Shown here piece by piece: positions 33,350 through 43,540 of a stretch of DNA of 64,000 bases; the first letter of the stretch is position 1; every line of letters starts with the position of its first letter. The notes under the pieces were generated by a model, which worked only from the letters and a program-made list of their open reading frames with translations, ran no database searches and was not told where the DNA came from. The DNA comes from an uncultured Porphyromonadaceae bacterium (GTDB taxonomy: Bacteria; Bacteroidota; Bacteroidia; Bacteroidales; Muribaculaceae), in assembly GCA_900548875.1 (NCBI GenBank), contig URMA01000003.1:20380-84379 (forward strand), in the 5' to 3' direction. The translations under genes were made by a program, and so were the position numbers.

Positions 33350-34731
33350 TGTAAAATAAACTGTGTCACGCATTATTTCCTATTAGAAAACTCATCGGTC
33401 GGGGAACGGCCAGCGCCAAGGGGCGAGACCACCCGTCCCGACGAGCGTAAAATTACAATAATTTAAACCGGTCTCCAAACTTTATGGCGAGTTGTTGTGA
33501 GATTGTAGCCCAATTAGCCAATGGCATGGTCCACTTTTTCCGTATGTTGCGGTAAGCAAGATAAACCAGTTTTTCAAGGGCCGTATCCGACGGGAACACA
33601 CCCTTATTTTTTGTTACCTTACGGATCTGGCGGTGATATCCTTCAACGGTATTTGTAGTATATATAAGCTTACGGATAGCCGGAGTGTACTGGAAGTATT
33701 CGGAGAGTTTATCCCAGTTGTCCTGCCATGACCTGATGACGATAGGATACTGTTCTCCCCATTTCTCTTCCAACTTGAGGAGTTCATTTTCTGCGGATTC
33801 TTTATTTACAGCCTGATAGACACATTTCAAATCCTTCAGAAACTCCTTTTGATTTTTGGAGCCAACATACTTGATGGAATTACGTATCTGATGTACGACA
33901 CAAAGCTGTACAGCTGTATTGGGATAAACGCTTTGGATGGCGTCAGGAAAGCCTTTCAAACCGTCTATACAGGCAATAAGAATATCTTCAACTCCACGGT
34001 TCTGAAGGTCTGTCAGCACACTGAGCCAGAAATTTGCTCCCTCATTCCTTGATATATACATTCCGAGCAGCTCCTTATGTCCTTCCTTGTCAATACCCAG
34101 CACATTATAGATTGCACGTGTAACAGCACAACCACGTTCATCCGTTACTTTGTAATGGATGGCATCCATCCAGACTATGGGATAGACAGAATCAAGCATG
34201 CGTGATTTCCATGCCTTTATTTCCGGAAGTACACGGTCTGTAATGGCGCTGATTGTATCAGCCGAGACACGGTTACCAAGATTCTCTTCCATCCAGTTAC
34301 TGATTTCGCGTGTGCTGTTACCAAGAGCATACAGGCCGATTATACGGTCTGCAACACCCTCTGCCAGGATAGTTTCACGCTTCTTGATGAACTGTGGATC
34401 AAAGCTTGAATTACGGTCACGGGGAGTAGACACAGTTACCTCCCCCAATGGAGTCTGGACCTGTTTCTGCATTTTCCCGTTACGACGGTTACCCGTCTGA
34501 CGTTCTTCTTCTGTTAGGTGAGCATCCATTTCACCTTCCAGAGCTGCATTCAATATACTTTCCAATAGGGGTGCAAAAGCACCGTCTTTACCTAACAAGG
34601 GCTTGCCCGCTTTTAATTGTTCAATAGCCTTGTTCTTGATACTTTCAAAATCAAATTCTTCTTTCATAAAAAAACTGTGTTAGCAAAGTTAATATTTTAT
34701 TTTACTCTTTGCTGACACAGTTTAATTTACA
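33350..34731 (-). mobile_element. IS256-family insertion sequence
   Basis: A 1382-base element bounded by imperfect terminal inverted repeats: TGTAAAATAAACTGTGTCA at 33350-33368 and the complement of TGTAAATTAAACTGTGTCA at 34713-34731, which differ at one position. It holds one transposase gene. The 8 bases outside each end (TTTGGTAG on the left, TCCTCTTG on the right) do not match, so there is no visible target-site duplication. That suggests deletion or recombination after insertion. The right end has replaced the 3' half of a DUF5723 gene. Confidence 0.9.
33453..34667 (-). CDS. IS256-family (mutator-type) transposase
   Basis: A 404-residue DDE transposase, full length for the family. Asp in YPIVWMDAIHYKV (first D), Asp in LIACIDGLKGFPDAI (second D), the conserved CVVHQIRNSIKYV, and Glu in TTNTVEGYHRQIRK (the E). 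The N-terminal part has the typical GNRRNGKMQKQVQTPLGEV segment. No frameshift or early stop, so the element may be active. Confidence 0.96.
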   Translation of the reverse strand: MKEEFDFESIKNKAIEQLKAGKPLLGKDGAFAPLLESILNAALEGEMDAHLTEEERQTGNRRNGKMQKQVQTPLGEVTVSTPRDRNSSFDPQFIKKRETILAEGVADRIIGLYALGNSTREISNWMEENLGNRVSADTISAITDRVLPEIKAWKSRMLDSVYPIVWMDAIHYKVTDERGCAVTRAIYNVLGIDKEGHKELLGMYISRNEGANFWLSVLTDLQNRGVEDILIACIDGLKGFPDAIQSVYPNTAVQLCVVHQIRNSIKYVGSKNQKEFLKDLKCVYQAVNKESAENELLKLEEKWGEQYPIVIRSWQDNWDKLSEYFQYTPAIRKLIYTTNTVEGYHRQIRKVTKNKGVFPSDTALEKLVYLAYRNIRKKWTMPLANWATISQQLAIKFGDRFKLL

Positions 34732-35466
34732 TCCTCTTGACAGGTTGTCAATTTCTCCATTCTCCTTGAAATTTACGTTCAGGCTGTTTGAGGAGAATAT
34801 TCTTCCGCTTTCTTTGATTTGCCATTTTTCTCCTGACATATAAACGTTCAGGTTTGAGATTTCGGCATCCGAGTTCAATATACCGGCAAGAATTTTCAGT
34901 TTGGCACCTACACTTAATTTGTCGGTAATCTTTCTGCTGTGGCCAAGTGCAAATTCAGCGTAGTTGCTTGTTTTGACACGAATATTGTTGATGTCATATT
35001 CAGTCGGCGCTCCGTCAATTTGTCCGATTTTTGCAAATTCGAATAATTCGTAGGGCAAATAGGCTCCTATGTTGGAACGTGTGCTGACGCTGAAGGTATT
35101 AAAGCCACCCCATTGTGCAAAGCCGAATGACAAGATATTGACGCGCATGTCAAGCTCCATAATATTGTTCTTGCTTAGCTTGCCTAAAAATTCGTCCGGC
35201 GAAATGCTTGAATTCAGACCTGTCACCATTTCATCATTTTGAGGGAACAGGAAACTTCCCAATCCTACATTTGAATTCATTCCCAATTGGAATCCACCCA
35301 AGGCTGGGATGTTGACATAGTTGAAATCAGGGGCAAAAGCCGGGTTCATATTCTGACGATATGTCATATTCTCCAAAAAGTAGGAGGAGTGAGCGCTTTG
35401 TGCAAACACAGATAAAGACATTGGCAGTGTTGCTGCTGCCAAGATATATTTAAATATAGTTTTCAT
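34702..35466 (-). pseudogene. DUF5723 outer-membrane family protein, 3' end replaced by IS256
   Basis: A 254-codon frame with a signal peptide (MKTIFKYILAAATLPMSLSVFA) and the DUF5723 start SSYFLENMTYRQNMNPAFAP. Family members are usually much longer (about 450-500 residues) and are predicted beta-barrel-like surface proteins. Host sequence ends at about 34732; the last residues (GCKLNCVSKE) are encoded by the IS end. The missing C-terminal half is not found on the far side of the IS. It is 17 bases downstream of a lipoprotein gene with which such genes are usually paired. Confidence 0.85.
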
Positions 35467-35483
35467 TGTTAGTTCGTGGACCG

Positions 35484-37244
35484 TTAAAATTCTACATTAA
35501 TGCCATTCGGTAATTTTGCATTCAGTTTAATCAACACGTATTGTGTCGGTTTCAGAATGGTTTGGGCTTCCTGAGTGTTACCCTTGATATTGAGGTCAAC
35601 TTTATCCAGTTCGGCCAGTGCTCCTTTTACTTTCTCTTTTATGATGAGGGTGGTTGTCTGTGTTGGAGCATTGTCGTTTCCTGCTTCAATGACAATGTCT
35701 TGGGTAATTTCCAGGCGGTCGCTCATGTCAAGGCCGTTGAGGTCGTAAGGCGTAGCATTTAATTGCAAACGCATCGGGATTGTATTCTCAATGTCGGCAT
35801 TGACAACCATTTCATCAATGTAGTCAGACACATCGCTCAAATCTTTGTGGATATTTTCTATTGTCTCGGTGTAATTGATTTGTGAGTTAGGCCCAAAGTC
35901 AAACGGGAGAGCAACATCATAATTCGCTTCAGTTTTATATGCTTTGTTCAGTTCAAAGAAGCTTACTTCTGTTTTTATGGTGTTGACTGTAGGAGTGATT
36001 TTGATGCTGTTTGGAATTTGGCTGATCAATTTGTTCAAATTCTTGCAAAGTATCTTTTCATAGCCCTCAGGAGCAACTGCTGATGTAGAATTTGTGATGT
36101 AGTATTTTGTTGTTTTGGGGGTATTTACATCAACGGCAGCCGGTACATTAATTGTCAAATCAACTTCTTGGTTGATGGGGCGGTTTGCACTGTTGAGTGC
36201 TACAAAATTCAAGTCAACAGCAAATGGAATGCCTGTTGGATTGGTAATTTCAAATGTCGTGGCAACATTGTTGAGGTTGATTTGTGTATTTTCGTCTGCA
36301 AGTGCTTCCGGCATTTCTCCGAGGTTGAGAACTTGAGAGTCAATGGTGATATCTGTATCAAAAATACCCTCAACGGAACTTACATTGATGTCTGGAACAT
36401 CGAAATATGTTGTCAATTGCAGATTGGAATCGTTGGAACGGGCAGCACGGCGTGGCGAATTTTGAGGTGTGTCGAGAAATTCGCAATAAAATTCACCGCT
36501 ACACTCTATTTTCCCGTTTAAGTTTATTTTCCCCTTGGAAATACTTTCAGCAAGATTGCGAATTGCGGAAATCGGAAGATTGAGTTCGATTTCACCTGAC
36601 GTGATTTCCTTATTGAGAACAATGGTGTTGGTGTTGTAATCAAAGAAATCAAGACCCGGTCCGAGTTCAATAAAATCCGGAAGTTTCAATTTGAAATTAC
36701 GCAATTCTGCTTTCTTCAGCACATTGCTTGCCGGTATTGAGCCTTGAGAAAGTACAAGTTTGACAGTAGAATTGACTGTCTCAAAATTTACAGCAATGAG
36801 ATTGAGTATTTCTGATGGGATATCATCAATGCTGTTAATTTCCAATTCATAGTTCAATGGGATAGTCATGCTGTTAGAACCAGCAGCTGGAGCCTGCATA
36901 CGTGACGTGCCTGTTTCTGTGTCGATGTCAATAACGACAGGGTCTGGCGTGATTCCGCTGATGGTAATAGGGTCAACACTCGGAATGTTTACGCTTAAAG
37001 AACCATTTTTCTCAATGGCATACGCACCATTCTCGTCCACTGTAATGTCATTGTTGGTTTCGATAACTTTGGATAATGTCAATTTTTCAGTCTGTCCGAC
37101 TGGGATTGACATGGAACCACCCACGTTCATTTCTGTAGATACACCTTTTGAAAGGTCATAATTTTCGTCACAGGCAACTAAACCTAAAACTGTTAATGAT
37201 AAAGAGGTCAATAAAAAACACCCTTTAAATAGTCTATTAGTCAT
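35484..37244 (-). CDS. Large lipoprotein of unknown function, partner of DUF5723
   Basis: 586 residues from the ATG at 37244 (an in-frame TTG at 37253 is less likely, since it overlaps the promoter). Lipobox LGLVAC near residue 25, followed by DENYDLSKGVSTEMNVGGSM. The rest is rich in short beta segments with Asn, Ser and Thr, including several internal Ig-like stretches (VNIPSVDPITISGITPDP; NLPISAIRNLAESISKG). No enzymatic motif. It is encoded just upstream of the DUF5723 gene on the same strand; the pair probably makes an outer-membrane assembly that is now broken by the IS. I cannot name the function. Confidence 0.75.
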   Translation of the reverse strand: MTNRLFKGCFLLTSLSLTVLGLVACDENYDLSKGVSTEMNVGGSMSIPVGQTEKLTLSKVIETNNDITVDENGAYAIEKNGSLSVNIPSVDPITISGITPDPVVIDIDTETGTSRMQAPAAGSNSMTIPLNYELEINSIDDIPSEILNLIAVNFETVNSTVKLVLSQGSIPASNVLKKAELRNFKLKLPDFIELGPGLDFFDYNTNTIVLNKEITSGEIELNLPISAIRNLAESISKGKINLNGKIECSGEFYCEFLDTPQNSPRRAARSNDSNLQLTTYFDVPDINVSSVEGIFDTDITIDSQVLNLGEMPEALADENTQINLNNVATTFEITNPTGIPFAVDLNFVALNSANRPINQEVDLTINVPAAVDVNTPKTTKYYITNSTSAVAPEGYEKILCKNLNKLISQIPNSIKITPTVNTIKTEVSFFELNKAYKTEANYDVALPFDFGPNSQINYTETIENIHKDLSDVSDYIDEMVVNADIENTIPMRLQLNATPYDLNGLDMSDRLEITQDIVIEAGNDNAPTQTTTLIIKEKVKGALAELDKVDLNIKGNTQEAQTILKPTQYVLIKLNAKLPNGINVEF

Positions 37245-37250
37245 AAAAAG

Positions 37251-37283
37251 CAAATATATAAAACAAAAAACGTGGCAAAGATA
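37251..37283 (-). promoter_or_regulatory. Two -7 boxes before the lipoprotein gene, one implying a leaderless transcript
   Basis: On the minus strand TATCTTTG (37276-37283) and TATATTTG (37251-37258) lie 25 bases apart. The nearer one ends only 6 bases before the ATG at 37244, so a transcript from it would begin at or next to the start codon. No clear -33 TTTG is seen for either. Confidence 0.5.
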
Positions 37284-37340
37284 CGAAAAATTTGGTTACA
37301 ATGGAGAAATAAATATATAATTTTCAATGTTTTCCAATAA

Positions 37341-37380
37341 AAAAAGCTGTCCCCTCAATTCAATTATGGGAACAGCTTTT
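37341..37380 (-). terminator. Terminator hairpin after the S9 peptidase gene
   Basis: AAAAAGCTGTCCCC and GGGAACAGCTTTT arms with T/A runs on both sides. It can serve the S9 peptidase operon on the minus strand. Confidence 0.8.
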
Positions 37381-37400
37381 ATATCAGATGACCGTTATGG

Positions 37401-39476
37401 CTATTTTAACCACTTGTCAAACCATTTGAAGAATTCATATTGCCAGAGAAGGGCGTTCTGTGGCTTCAGAATCCAGTGGTTTTCATCAGGGTATACCAGC
37501 ATACGTGTCGGAATACCTCTCAATTTTGCAGCATTAAAAGCCATCATGCCTTGTGAGGCAAGAATACGGTAGTCTTTTTCTCCTACTGAAATCATGATCG
37601 GAGCTGTCCATTTGTCTACAAATTTATGAGGAGAGTTGGCAAAGGTGTTTTGAGCTACTTTGTTGTTTTTGTCCCAGTAGGCACCGCCCATATCCCAGTT
37701 GGCAAACCACATTTCTTCAGTTTCAAGATACTGAGCCTCCATGTTGAAGATTCCAGCGTGGGCAAACAATGCGGCAAAACGGTTTTCGTGGTGACCTGCC
37801 AACCAGTATACAGAGAAACCTCCGTAGCTTGCTCCGGTAGCTCCGATTTTGTTCTTGTCAACGTAAGGTTTTTCTGCCATGTAGTCGACAGCAGCAAAAT
37901 AATCCTTCATGTTCTGTCCACCATAATCGCCCGAAATTTGTGCATTCCATTCTGTTCCAAAACCTGGTAACCCGCGGCGGTTCGGAGCGATTACAACATA
38001 TCCTTGTGATGCCATCAGACGGAAGTTCCAACGGTAGCTCCAGAATTGGCTGACGGCTTGCTGCGGTCCGCCTTGGCAATAAAGAATGGCCGGATATTTT
38101 TTGTTTTTGTCGAAGTTTGGCGGCAGGATAACCCATGTCAGCATTTCTTTTCCGTCAGTGGTCGGAACCATGTGCTTTTCTACTGTGACAGGAGCAAGTT
38201 GTGACAACAATTCTGTGTTTACATTTGTCAGCTGTTTAGCTTCGCCTTTTTCTACTGCAAAAATTTCATTCGGGTAGAGTATTGAGTGGCGCAAGGCAAT
38301 CAGTTTTTTGTCGTCAACGGGAACAACTGACTGATAGTCGCACATGTCATCTTGAACTGTAGTTACCTTTTTTGTCTTTACGTCTATGCTGAAAATCGGA
38401 GACGGACCTTGATAGGGAGCGATAAAGTAAATGCTTTTTCCGTTAGGATTCCATGTAATGGTATTTACAGTGTAGTCCCAATCTGTTGTAAGGTCTGTTT
38501 TTTCGCCCGATTTCATGTCCATAACGAAAATCCGGTTCTTGTCGGATTCGTAACCATCGTGTTCCATAGACAGCCATGCCAGTTTGTCGCCTTTCGGTGA
38601 GAATACCGGATTGGTGTCGTAGCCCATCATTCCTTCTGTCAAGTTGGTTGTCTTTTTCGTTGCGATGTCATAGAGGTAAAGGTCGGAATTGGTAGAGAGG
38701 GAGTATTCCATACCAGTTTTTTTACGTGATACGTATACGATTTGTTTGGAGTCGGGCGACCATGCCAATGATTCCATACCCCCAAATGGTTTCATTGGTG
38801 ATTCGTATGGCTCACCTTCGAGCAGATCGGTTGTGTTGGAAAGTTTCTCTCCATCAAAATCAGCAACGAACGGATGAGGAATTTCTGATACCCACTCATC
38901 CCAGTGTTTGTACATCAAATCATCGACAATGTGTACGTTTGCCTTGTCGAGATTCGGATAAATTTCCTGTGTCGTTTTGCCGTATTGCACATTACTGATG
39001 AAGAGTACTTTCTTTTCATCGGGAGAGAACGAGAATCCGTCAATTCCTTTTTCCACATTTGAAATTTGTTTGCGGTTTTTCCCGTCGGCGTCCATGACAA
39101 ACAGTTGCATACCGTTTTCAGCTTTTGACAAGAATGCGATTTGTTTGCCGTCATTGAACCAAATGGCGTTTACTTCCGGATCATTGGTAAAGGTAAGCTG
39201 AGTAGCATTTTTCCCATCAATGTCCATTACCCATAGCTCTTTGTTGCCTTTGTCGGCTTTAAGATTGATGAATTCAAGATTGTAGAGAATCTTCTTTTTG
39301 TCGGGAGACAGTTGCGGGTCGCTCACACGTCCGAAAGCCTCAATGAGTTCGGGCGTGAATTTGCCGTCTTCGACTTTAAAATCAGGTCGGCTGATAAGTT
39401 CATTTTGTTCGGCAGACGCAGTTGTCCCAGCCGCCAAAATCGTAGCCATCATTAGTGAAGATTTTAAATAGTTCAT
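37401..39476 (-). CDS. S9 family serine peptidase (dipeptidyl-peptidase 5-like)
   Basis: A 691-residue secreted peptidase. Signal peptide (about 1-22, TTASA). An N-terminal beta-propeller with TolB/WD-like repeats follows (GKNATQLTFTNDPEVNAIWF, WNPNGKSIYFIAPYQG). The alpha/beta-hydrolase domain holds the catalytic triad: Ser in GATGASYGGFS, Asp in VGEKDYRI and His in PDENHW. This class releases dipeptides and acts in periplasmic peptide breakdown in asaccharolytic relatives. It begins 1 base after the ygiQ stop, so it is cotranscribed with ygiQ and uvrB. Confidence 0.94.
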   Translation of the reverse strand: MNYLKSSLMMATILAAGTTASAEQNELISRPDFKVEDGKFTPELIEAFGRVSDPQLSPDKKKILYNLEFINLKADKGNKELWVMDIDGKNATQLTFTNDPEVNAIWFNDGKQIAFLSKAENGMQLFVMDADGKNRKQISNVEKGIDGFSFSPDEKKVLFISNVQYGKTTQEIYPNLDKANVHIVDDLMYKHWDEWVSEIPHPFVADFDGEKLSNTTDLLEGEPYESPMKPFGGMESLAWSPDSKQIVYVSRKKTGMEYSLSTNSDLYLYDIATKKTTNLTEGMMGYDTNPVFSPKGDKLAWLSMEHDGYESDKNRIFVMDMKSGEKTDLTTDWDYTVNTITWNPNGKSIYFIAPYQGPSPIFSIDVKTKKVTTVQDDMCDYQSVVPVDDKKLIALRHSILYPNEIFAVEKGEAKQLTNVNTELLSQLAPVTVEKHMVPTTDGKEMLTWVILPPNFDKNKKYPAILYCQGGPQQAVSQFWSYRWNFRLMASQGYVVIAPNRRGLPGFGTEWNAQISGDYGGQNMKDYFAAVDYMAEKPYVDKNKIGATGASYGGFSVYWLAGHHENRFAALFAHAGIFNMEAQYLETEEMWFANWDMGGAYWDKNNKVAQNTFANSPHKFVDKWTAPIMISVGEKDYRILASQGMMAFNAAKLRGIPTRMLVYPDENHWILKPQNALLWQYEFFKWFDKWLK

Positions 39477-39477
39477 G

Positions 39478-41349
39478 TTACTTCTTTTTAGTATGGTTTG
39501 GTTTAAATGATTTGTTTTCTCGTTTGAACAGTTCTTTCATTAAATCCGGTCGGTTCATCCGAATGAGTGATTTGCGGATGTCCTGTACACATTCGGGTTT
39601 ATACCAGAAGAAAAATTTGCGCTGGTTCTGTTTCTCCTCTTTTGTTCGGGCGGTATATACTTTTTCAAGCGTATATGGATGATACCCCGTGTAATAGATT
39701 TCCGATGCAACGGTCATTGGGGTAGGTGTGAAGTCCTGAACTTGTTCCAGGTGGAAGTTCAGTTTTTTTGTTATCACAGCCAATTCTGCCATATCCAATT
39801 CCGTACAGGCCGGATGTGATGAAATGAAATAGGGGATAAGTTGTTGCCGGAGATCGTATTTCCGGTTGATTTCATCGAACAACTGTTTGAATTTGTAGAA
39901 CAGGTCGAACGACGGTTTACGCATACAGTTGAGCACACGGTCGGACGTGTGTTCCGGTGCTACTTTAAGGCGTCCGGAAACATGTTTGATTATCAGTTCT
40001 CGGTTGTACTGCTCATTTGTCCTATTGATTCGTTCATCACTGTTTTTGGCCATCGACAGGTCATAGCGAACACCGCTGCCGATAAACGATTTCTTGATTT
40101 CAGGAAGAGCGTCTACTGCATGATAAATGTCCAGTAGTGGAGCATGGTCGTTGTTCAGATTCTTGCACGGTTGCGGGTGCAGGCAGGAAGGACGGACACA
40201 TTTTCTGCATTTGTCCAAGTCCATACCGTGCATCTGGTACATGTTGGCAGATGGACCTCCCAAGTCTGAAATATAGCCCTTGAAGTCCGCCATTTTTGCA
40301 ATCTGTTCCACTTCTTTAAGAATGGATTGTTTGCTTCTTGATGCAATGAATTTACCTTGATGTGCAGATATTGTGCAAAATGCACAGCCACCGAAACAAC
40401 CTCGATGCATATTTACGGAATGGCGTATCATTTCGTAGGCAGGAATATGTTTTCCGTTATAGCGCGGGTGGGGCAGGCGTGTATATGGCAAGTCAAATGA
40501 TGCGTCAATTTCTTCCGTCGTCATTGGCGGGTACATTGGGTTCACCTTTATGGCTTTTTTGCCATGAATTTGCCAAAGCCGGTGCCCTTCCCAACGGTTG
40601 GATTCAATTTCTATATGCTTGAAATTCTCGGCTTGTTTCTTTTTGTCCGACAGACATTCTTCGAATGAGTGGAGGACAATATCCGTGTCCGTTGCTTGGG
40701 CCGCTTCGGTAGCGTCGGTGATGACAGCAGTTTGGGGAATATCGGTCAATTCTTCCACTTTTTTGCCCGCTTCCAATTCTCTGGCAATTTCAACAATTGC
40801 CTTTTCACCCATGCCATAAACCAACAGGTCGGCATGTGCATCAAGCAAGATGGAAGGGCGGAGTTTGTCTTGCCAATAGTCGTAATGAGAGAGACGGCGA
40901 AGCGAAGCCTCAATGCCTCCAATAATGACAGGTACATCCGGAAACAGCTTTTTAAGAATTTGCGAGTATACGATTGTCGGATAATCCGGTCGTGCACCTG
41001 CGCGTCCGTTGGGTGTATAGGCGTCGTCGCTTCGTTTTCGTCTTGCAGCGGTATAGTGGTTGACCATCGAATCCATTGCACCCGCAGAAATTCCAAAGAA
41101 AAGTCGGGGAGCACCCAATTTCTTGAAATCACGTAAATCATCCTGCCAGTTGGGTTGTGGAATAATGGCGACACGGTAGCCTTTTGATTCCAGTACGCGT
41201 CCTATGACAGCGCACCCCATTGAGGGATGGTCGATATAAGCATCGCCGGTAAACAATATTACGTCGATATAGTCCCAACCCAGTCGTTCAATTTCTTTTT
41301 TTGTGGTTGGAAGCCATAGCTGCCGGTATGTTGTAGTCTTCTCTGTCAT
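39478..41349 (-). CDS. ygiQ: YgiQ family radical SAM protein
   Basis: A 623-residue protein with the UPF0313 layout. N-terminal domain (WLPTTKKEIERLGWDYIDVI), a B12-binding-like fold, and the radical SAM core with the cluster motif CFGGCAFC in MHRGCFGGCAFCTISAHQG. A second cysteine group follows (KCRKCVRPSCLHPQPC). The C-terminus is basic. The reaction is not established. It overlaps uvrB by 4 bases and precedes the S9 peptidase by 1 base. Confidence 0.93.
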   Translation of the reverse strand: MTEKTTTYRQLWLPTTKKEIERLGWDYIDVILFTGDAYIDHPSMGCAVIGRVLESKGYRVAIIPQPNWQDDLRDFKKLGAPRLFFGISAGAMDSMVNHYTAARRKRSDDAYTPNGRAGARPDYPTIVYSQILKKLFPDVPVIIGGIEASLRRLSHYDYWQDKLRPSILLDAHADLLVYGMGEKAIVEIARELEAGKKVEELTDIPQTAVITDATEAAQATDTDIVLHSFEECLSDKKKQAENFKHIEIESNRWEGHRLWQIHGKKAIKVNPMYPPMTTEEIDASFDLPYTRLPHPRYNGKHIPAYEMIRHSVNMHRGCFGGCAFCTISAHQGKFIASRSKQSILKEVEQIAKMADFKGYISDLGGPSANMYQMHGMDLDKCRKCVRPSCLHPQPCKNLNNDHAPLLDIYHAVDALPEIKKSFIGSGVRYDLSMAKNSDERINRTNEQYNRELIIKHVSGRLKVAPEHTSDRVLNCMRKPSFDLFYKFKQLFDEINRKYDLRQQLIPYFISSHPACTELDMAELAVITKKLNFHLEQVQDFTPTPMTVASEIYYTGYHPYTLEKVYTARTKEEKQNQRKFFFWYKPECVQDIRKSLIRMNRPDLMKELFKRENKSFKPNHTKKK

Positions 41350-43403
41350 TTGTCCTTGTCTTTTAGTAAATCTTCCATTCGTAGCATTTCATCGCGAAGC
41401 TGTGCCGCAGAAATGAAGTCCATATTTTTTGCCGCTTCAATCATTTCTGCCTTGACTTTCTCAATGGATTTCTTGAGTTCCGTTTCGTTCATATAGGCGA
41501 TAACCGGGTCGGCAGCAATGTTTTCCGTTTCGCTGAAATCCTGGTCATAAGAAACAGTCTTTTGGGATAACTTTTGTTTTGGTTCGACCTTTGTTTCAGC
41601 ATTTTTCTTTTCTTGTCCAATGATTGGAGTCCGTGCCTTGACAATTGGTTGTGGCGTGATGCCGTGTTGTTCGTTATAGGCCAGCTGGATGCTTCTTCGC
41701 CGTTCGGTTTCCTCTATTGTCAGGCGCATGGAGTCAGTGATTTTATCAGCATACATGATAACTGTGCCGTTGAGGTTTCGCGCCGCACGGCCTACAGTCT
41801 GTGTCAGTGAACGGTGTGAGCGAAGGAAGCCTTCCTTATCGGCATCGATGATGGCGACAAGTGAAACTTCCGGTAGGTCGAGACCTTCACGGAGGAGGTT
41901 GACACCAATCAGTACATCAATTTTCCCTTCACGCAAATCGTCCAAAATTTGGATTCTGTCCATCGTATCAACATCGGAATGGATATAGGCACATGAAATA
42001 TTCAATTTAGTCAGATAGGCCGACAACTCTTCCGCCATTCGCTTGGTCAATGTCGTAACCAGAACCCGTTCGTTTCGCTCGATTCTTACGGTGATTTCTT
42101 CCAGTAAGTCGTCGATTTGTCCTTTTGATGGACGTACGATAATTAGCGGGTCAAGCAATCCTGTCGGACGTATCAGCTGTTCAACGATAATGCCTTCAGA
42201 TTTGTTCAGTTCATAGTCGGCAGGGGTAGCACTGACATATATGGTCTGATGCGTTGTCGCCTCGAATTCTTCAAATTTCAATGGTCGGTTGTCGATTGCT
42301 GCAGGAAGACGAAAACCATATTCCACAAGGTTCATTTTTCGGGAAATATCTCCACCGTACATGGCGCGGATCTGTGGTATGGTCACATGGCTTTCATCAA
42401 TGAAAGTGATGAAGTCCTTCGGGAAATAGTCGAGAAGGCAATAAGGTCGGACACCAGGTTCGCGACCGTCGAAATAGCGGGAATAGTTTTCGATACCGGA
42501 ACAATAACCCACTTCGCGTATCATTTCCACATCGTAGGTCACTCTTTCGTACAAGCGTTTGGCTTCTACGCTTCGGCCTTCGTTGCGGAACATTTCGACT
42601 TGTTTCCCCAAGTCGATTTCTATTTGGCCGATAGCGGATGCGGTTCGTTCTTTCGTGGCTACGAAAATGTTGGCAGGGAAAATCTTGTATCCTTCCAAAT
42701 GATCTTCAATAGCCATAGTGTTTGGATTGATGGATGAAATGGATTCTATTTCATCTCCCCAGAAAATCACGCGGATGATGATTTCTTCATATCCCAAATA
42801 TATGTCGGTCGTATCGCCTTTGACCCGGAACTGTCCGCGTCCAAGGTCTATTTCATTGCGGGAATACAGTGACTCGACAAGACGGCGCAGGAATGCGTTT
42901 CGGGCAATTTTCTGTCCTACTTTTATCTCGATGACATTGCTTTCGAAATCAGCAGGATTACCGACACCGTAGAGGCAGGAAACGGACGAAACCACAATGA
43001 CGTCTCTTCTTCCGGAAAGTAATGCGGTTGTTGCCGCCAGTCGCAGCCGATCGATTTCGTCGTTAATCATCAAGTCCTTTTCGATGTATTTGTCGGAGGA
43101 AGGAATGTAGGCTTCCGGTTGGTAGTAGTCGTAGTAGGAGACGAAATAATGCACAGCATTGTTGGGAAAGAAATTCTTGAATTCTGCATATAGCTGTGCA
43201 GCCAGTGTCTTGTTGTGGGAAAGTATCAGAGTCGGACGGTTCAGACGTTCAATGACATTCGCCATAGTGAATGTCTTGCCAGAACCGGTCACGCCCAATA
43301 GTGTCTGATATTGTACGCCTTCGTTTGCAGCCTTGCATAAAGCCTCGATAGCTTGTGGCTGGTCGCCTGTCGGCTTATATTTTGATTGTAATTCAAAGTT
43401 CAT
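41346..43403 (-). CDS. uvrB: UvrABC excinuclease subunit B
   Basis: A 685-residue nucleotide excision repair helicase-like protein. Walker A GVTGSGKTFT (39-48), beta-hairpin YYDYYQPEAYIP used to probe damaged DNA, helicase motifs DESHVTIPQ and VGRAARN, and the C-terminal UVR motif (about 640-675) that contacts UvrC. It is the first gene of the uvrB-ygiQ-S9 operon. A TATCTTTG box on the minus strand at 43446-43453 is the probable -7 element. Confidence 0.97.
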   Translation of the reverse strand: MNFELQSKYKPTGDQPQAIEALCKAANEGVQYQTLLGVTGSGKTFTMANVIERLNRPTLILSHNKTLAAQLYAEFKNFFPNNAVHYFVSYYDYYQPEAYIPSSDKYIEKDLMINDEIDRLRLAATTALLSGRRDVIVVSSVSCLYGVGNPADFESNVIEIKVGQKIARNAFLRRLVESLYSRNEIDLGRGQFRVKGDTTDIYLGYEEIIIRVIFWGDEIESISSINPNTMAIEDHLEGYKIFPANIFVATKERTASAIGQIEIDLGKQVEMFRNEGRSVEAKRLYERVTYDVEMIREVGYCSGIENYSRYFDGREPGVRPYCLLDYFPKDFITFIDESHVTIPQIRAMYGGDISRKMNLVEYGFRLPAAIDNRPLKFEEFEATTHQTIYVSATPADYELNKSEGIIVEQLIRPTGLLDPLIIVRPSKGQIDDLLEEITVRIERNERVLVTTLTKRMAEELSAYLTKLNISCAYIHSDVDTMDRIQILDDLREGKIDVLIGVNLLREGLDLPEVSLVAIIDADKEGFLRSHRSLTQTVGRAARNLNGTVIMYADKITDSMRLTIEETERRRSIQLAYNEQHGITPQPIVKARTPIIGQEKKNAETKVEPKQKLSQKTVSYDQDFSETENIAADPVIAYMNETELKKSIEKVKAEMIEAAKNMDFISAAQLRDEMLRMEDLLKDKDK

Positions 43404-43540
43404 TCTGAATTTATGCTTTTATAAAATGCAAATCCTACAATTTCACAAAGATAATATAAAAGACGGAAGCAGTGGCAAGTAAAAATGCAGTTTTCAAATT
43501 GCTTGTGCCGAATTACATCCTAATGTTAGATGCGGGCAAA

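Noticed and set aside
33342..34739. 8-base target-site duplication of the IS256 element
   Set aside because: The bases flanking the two inverted repeats (TTTGGTAG and TCCTCTTG) do not match, even when shifted by one or two positions.
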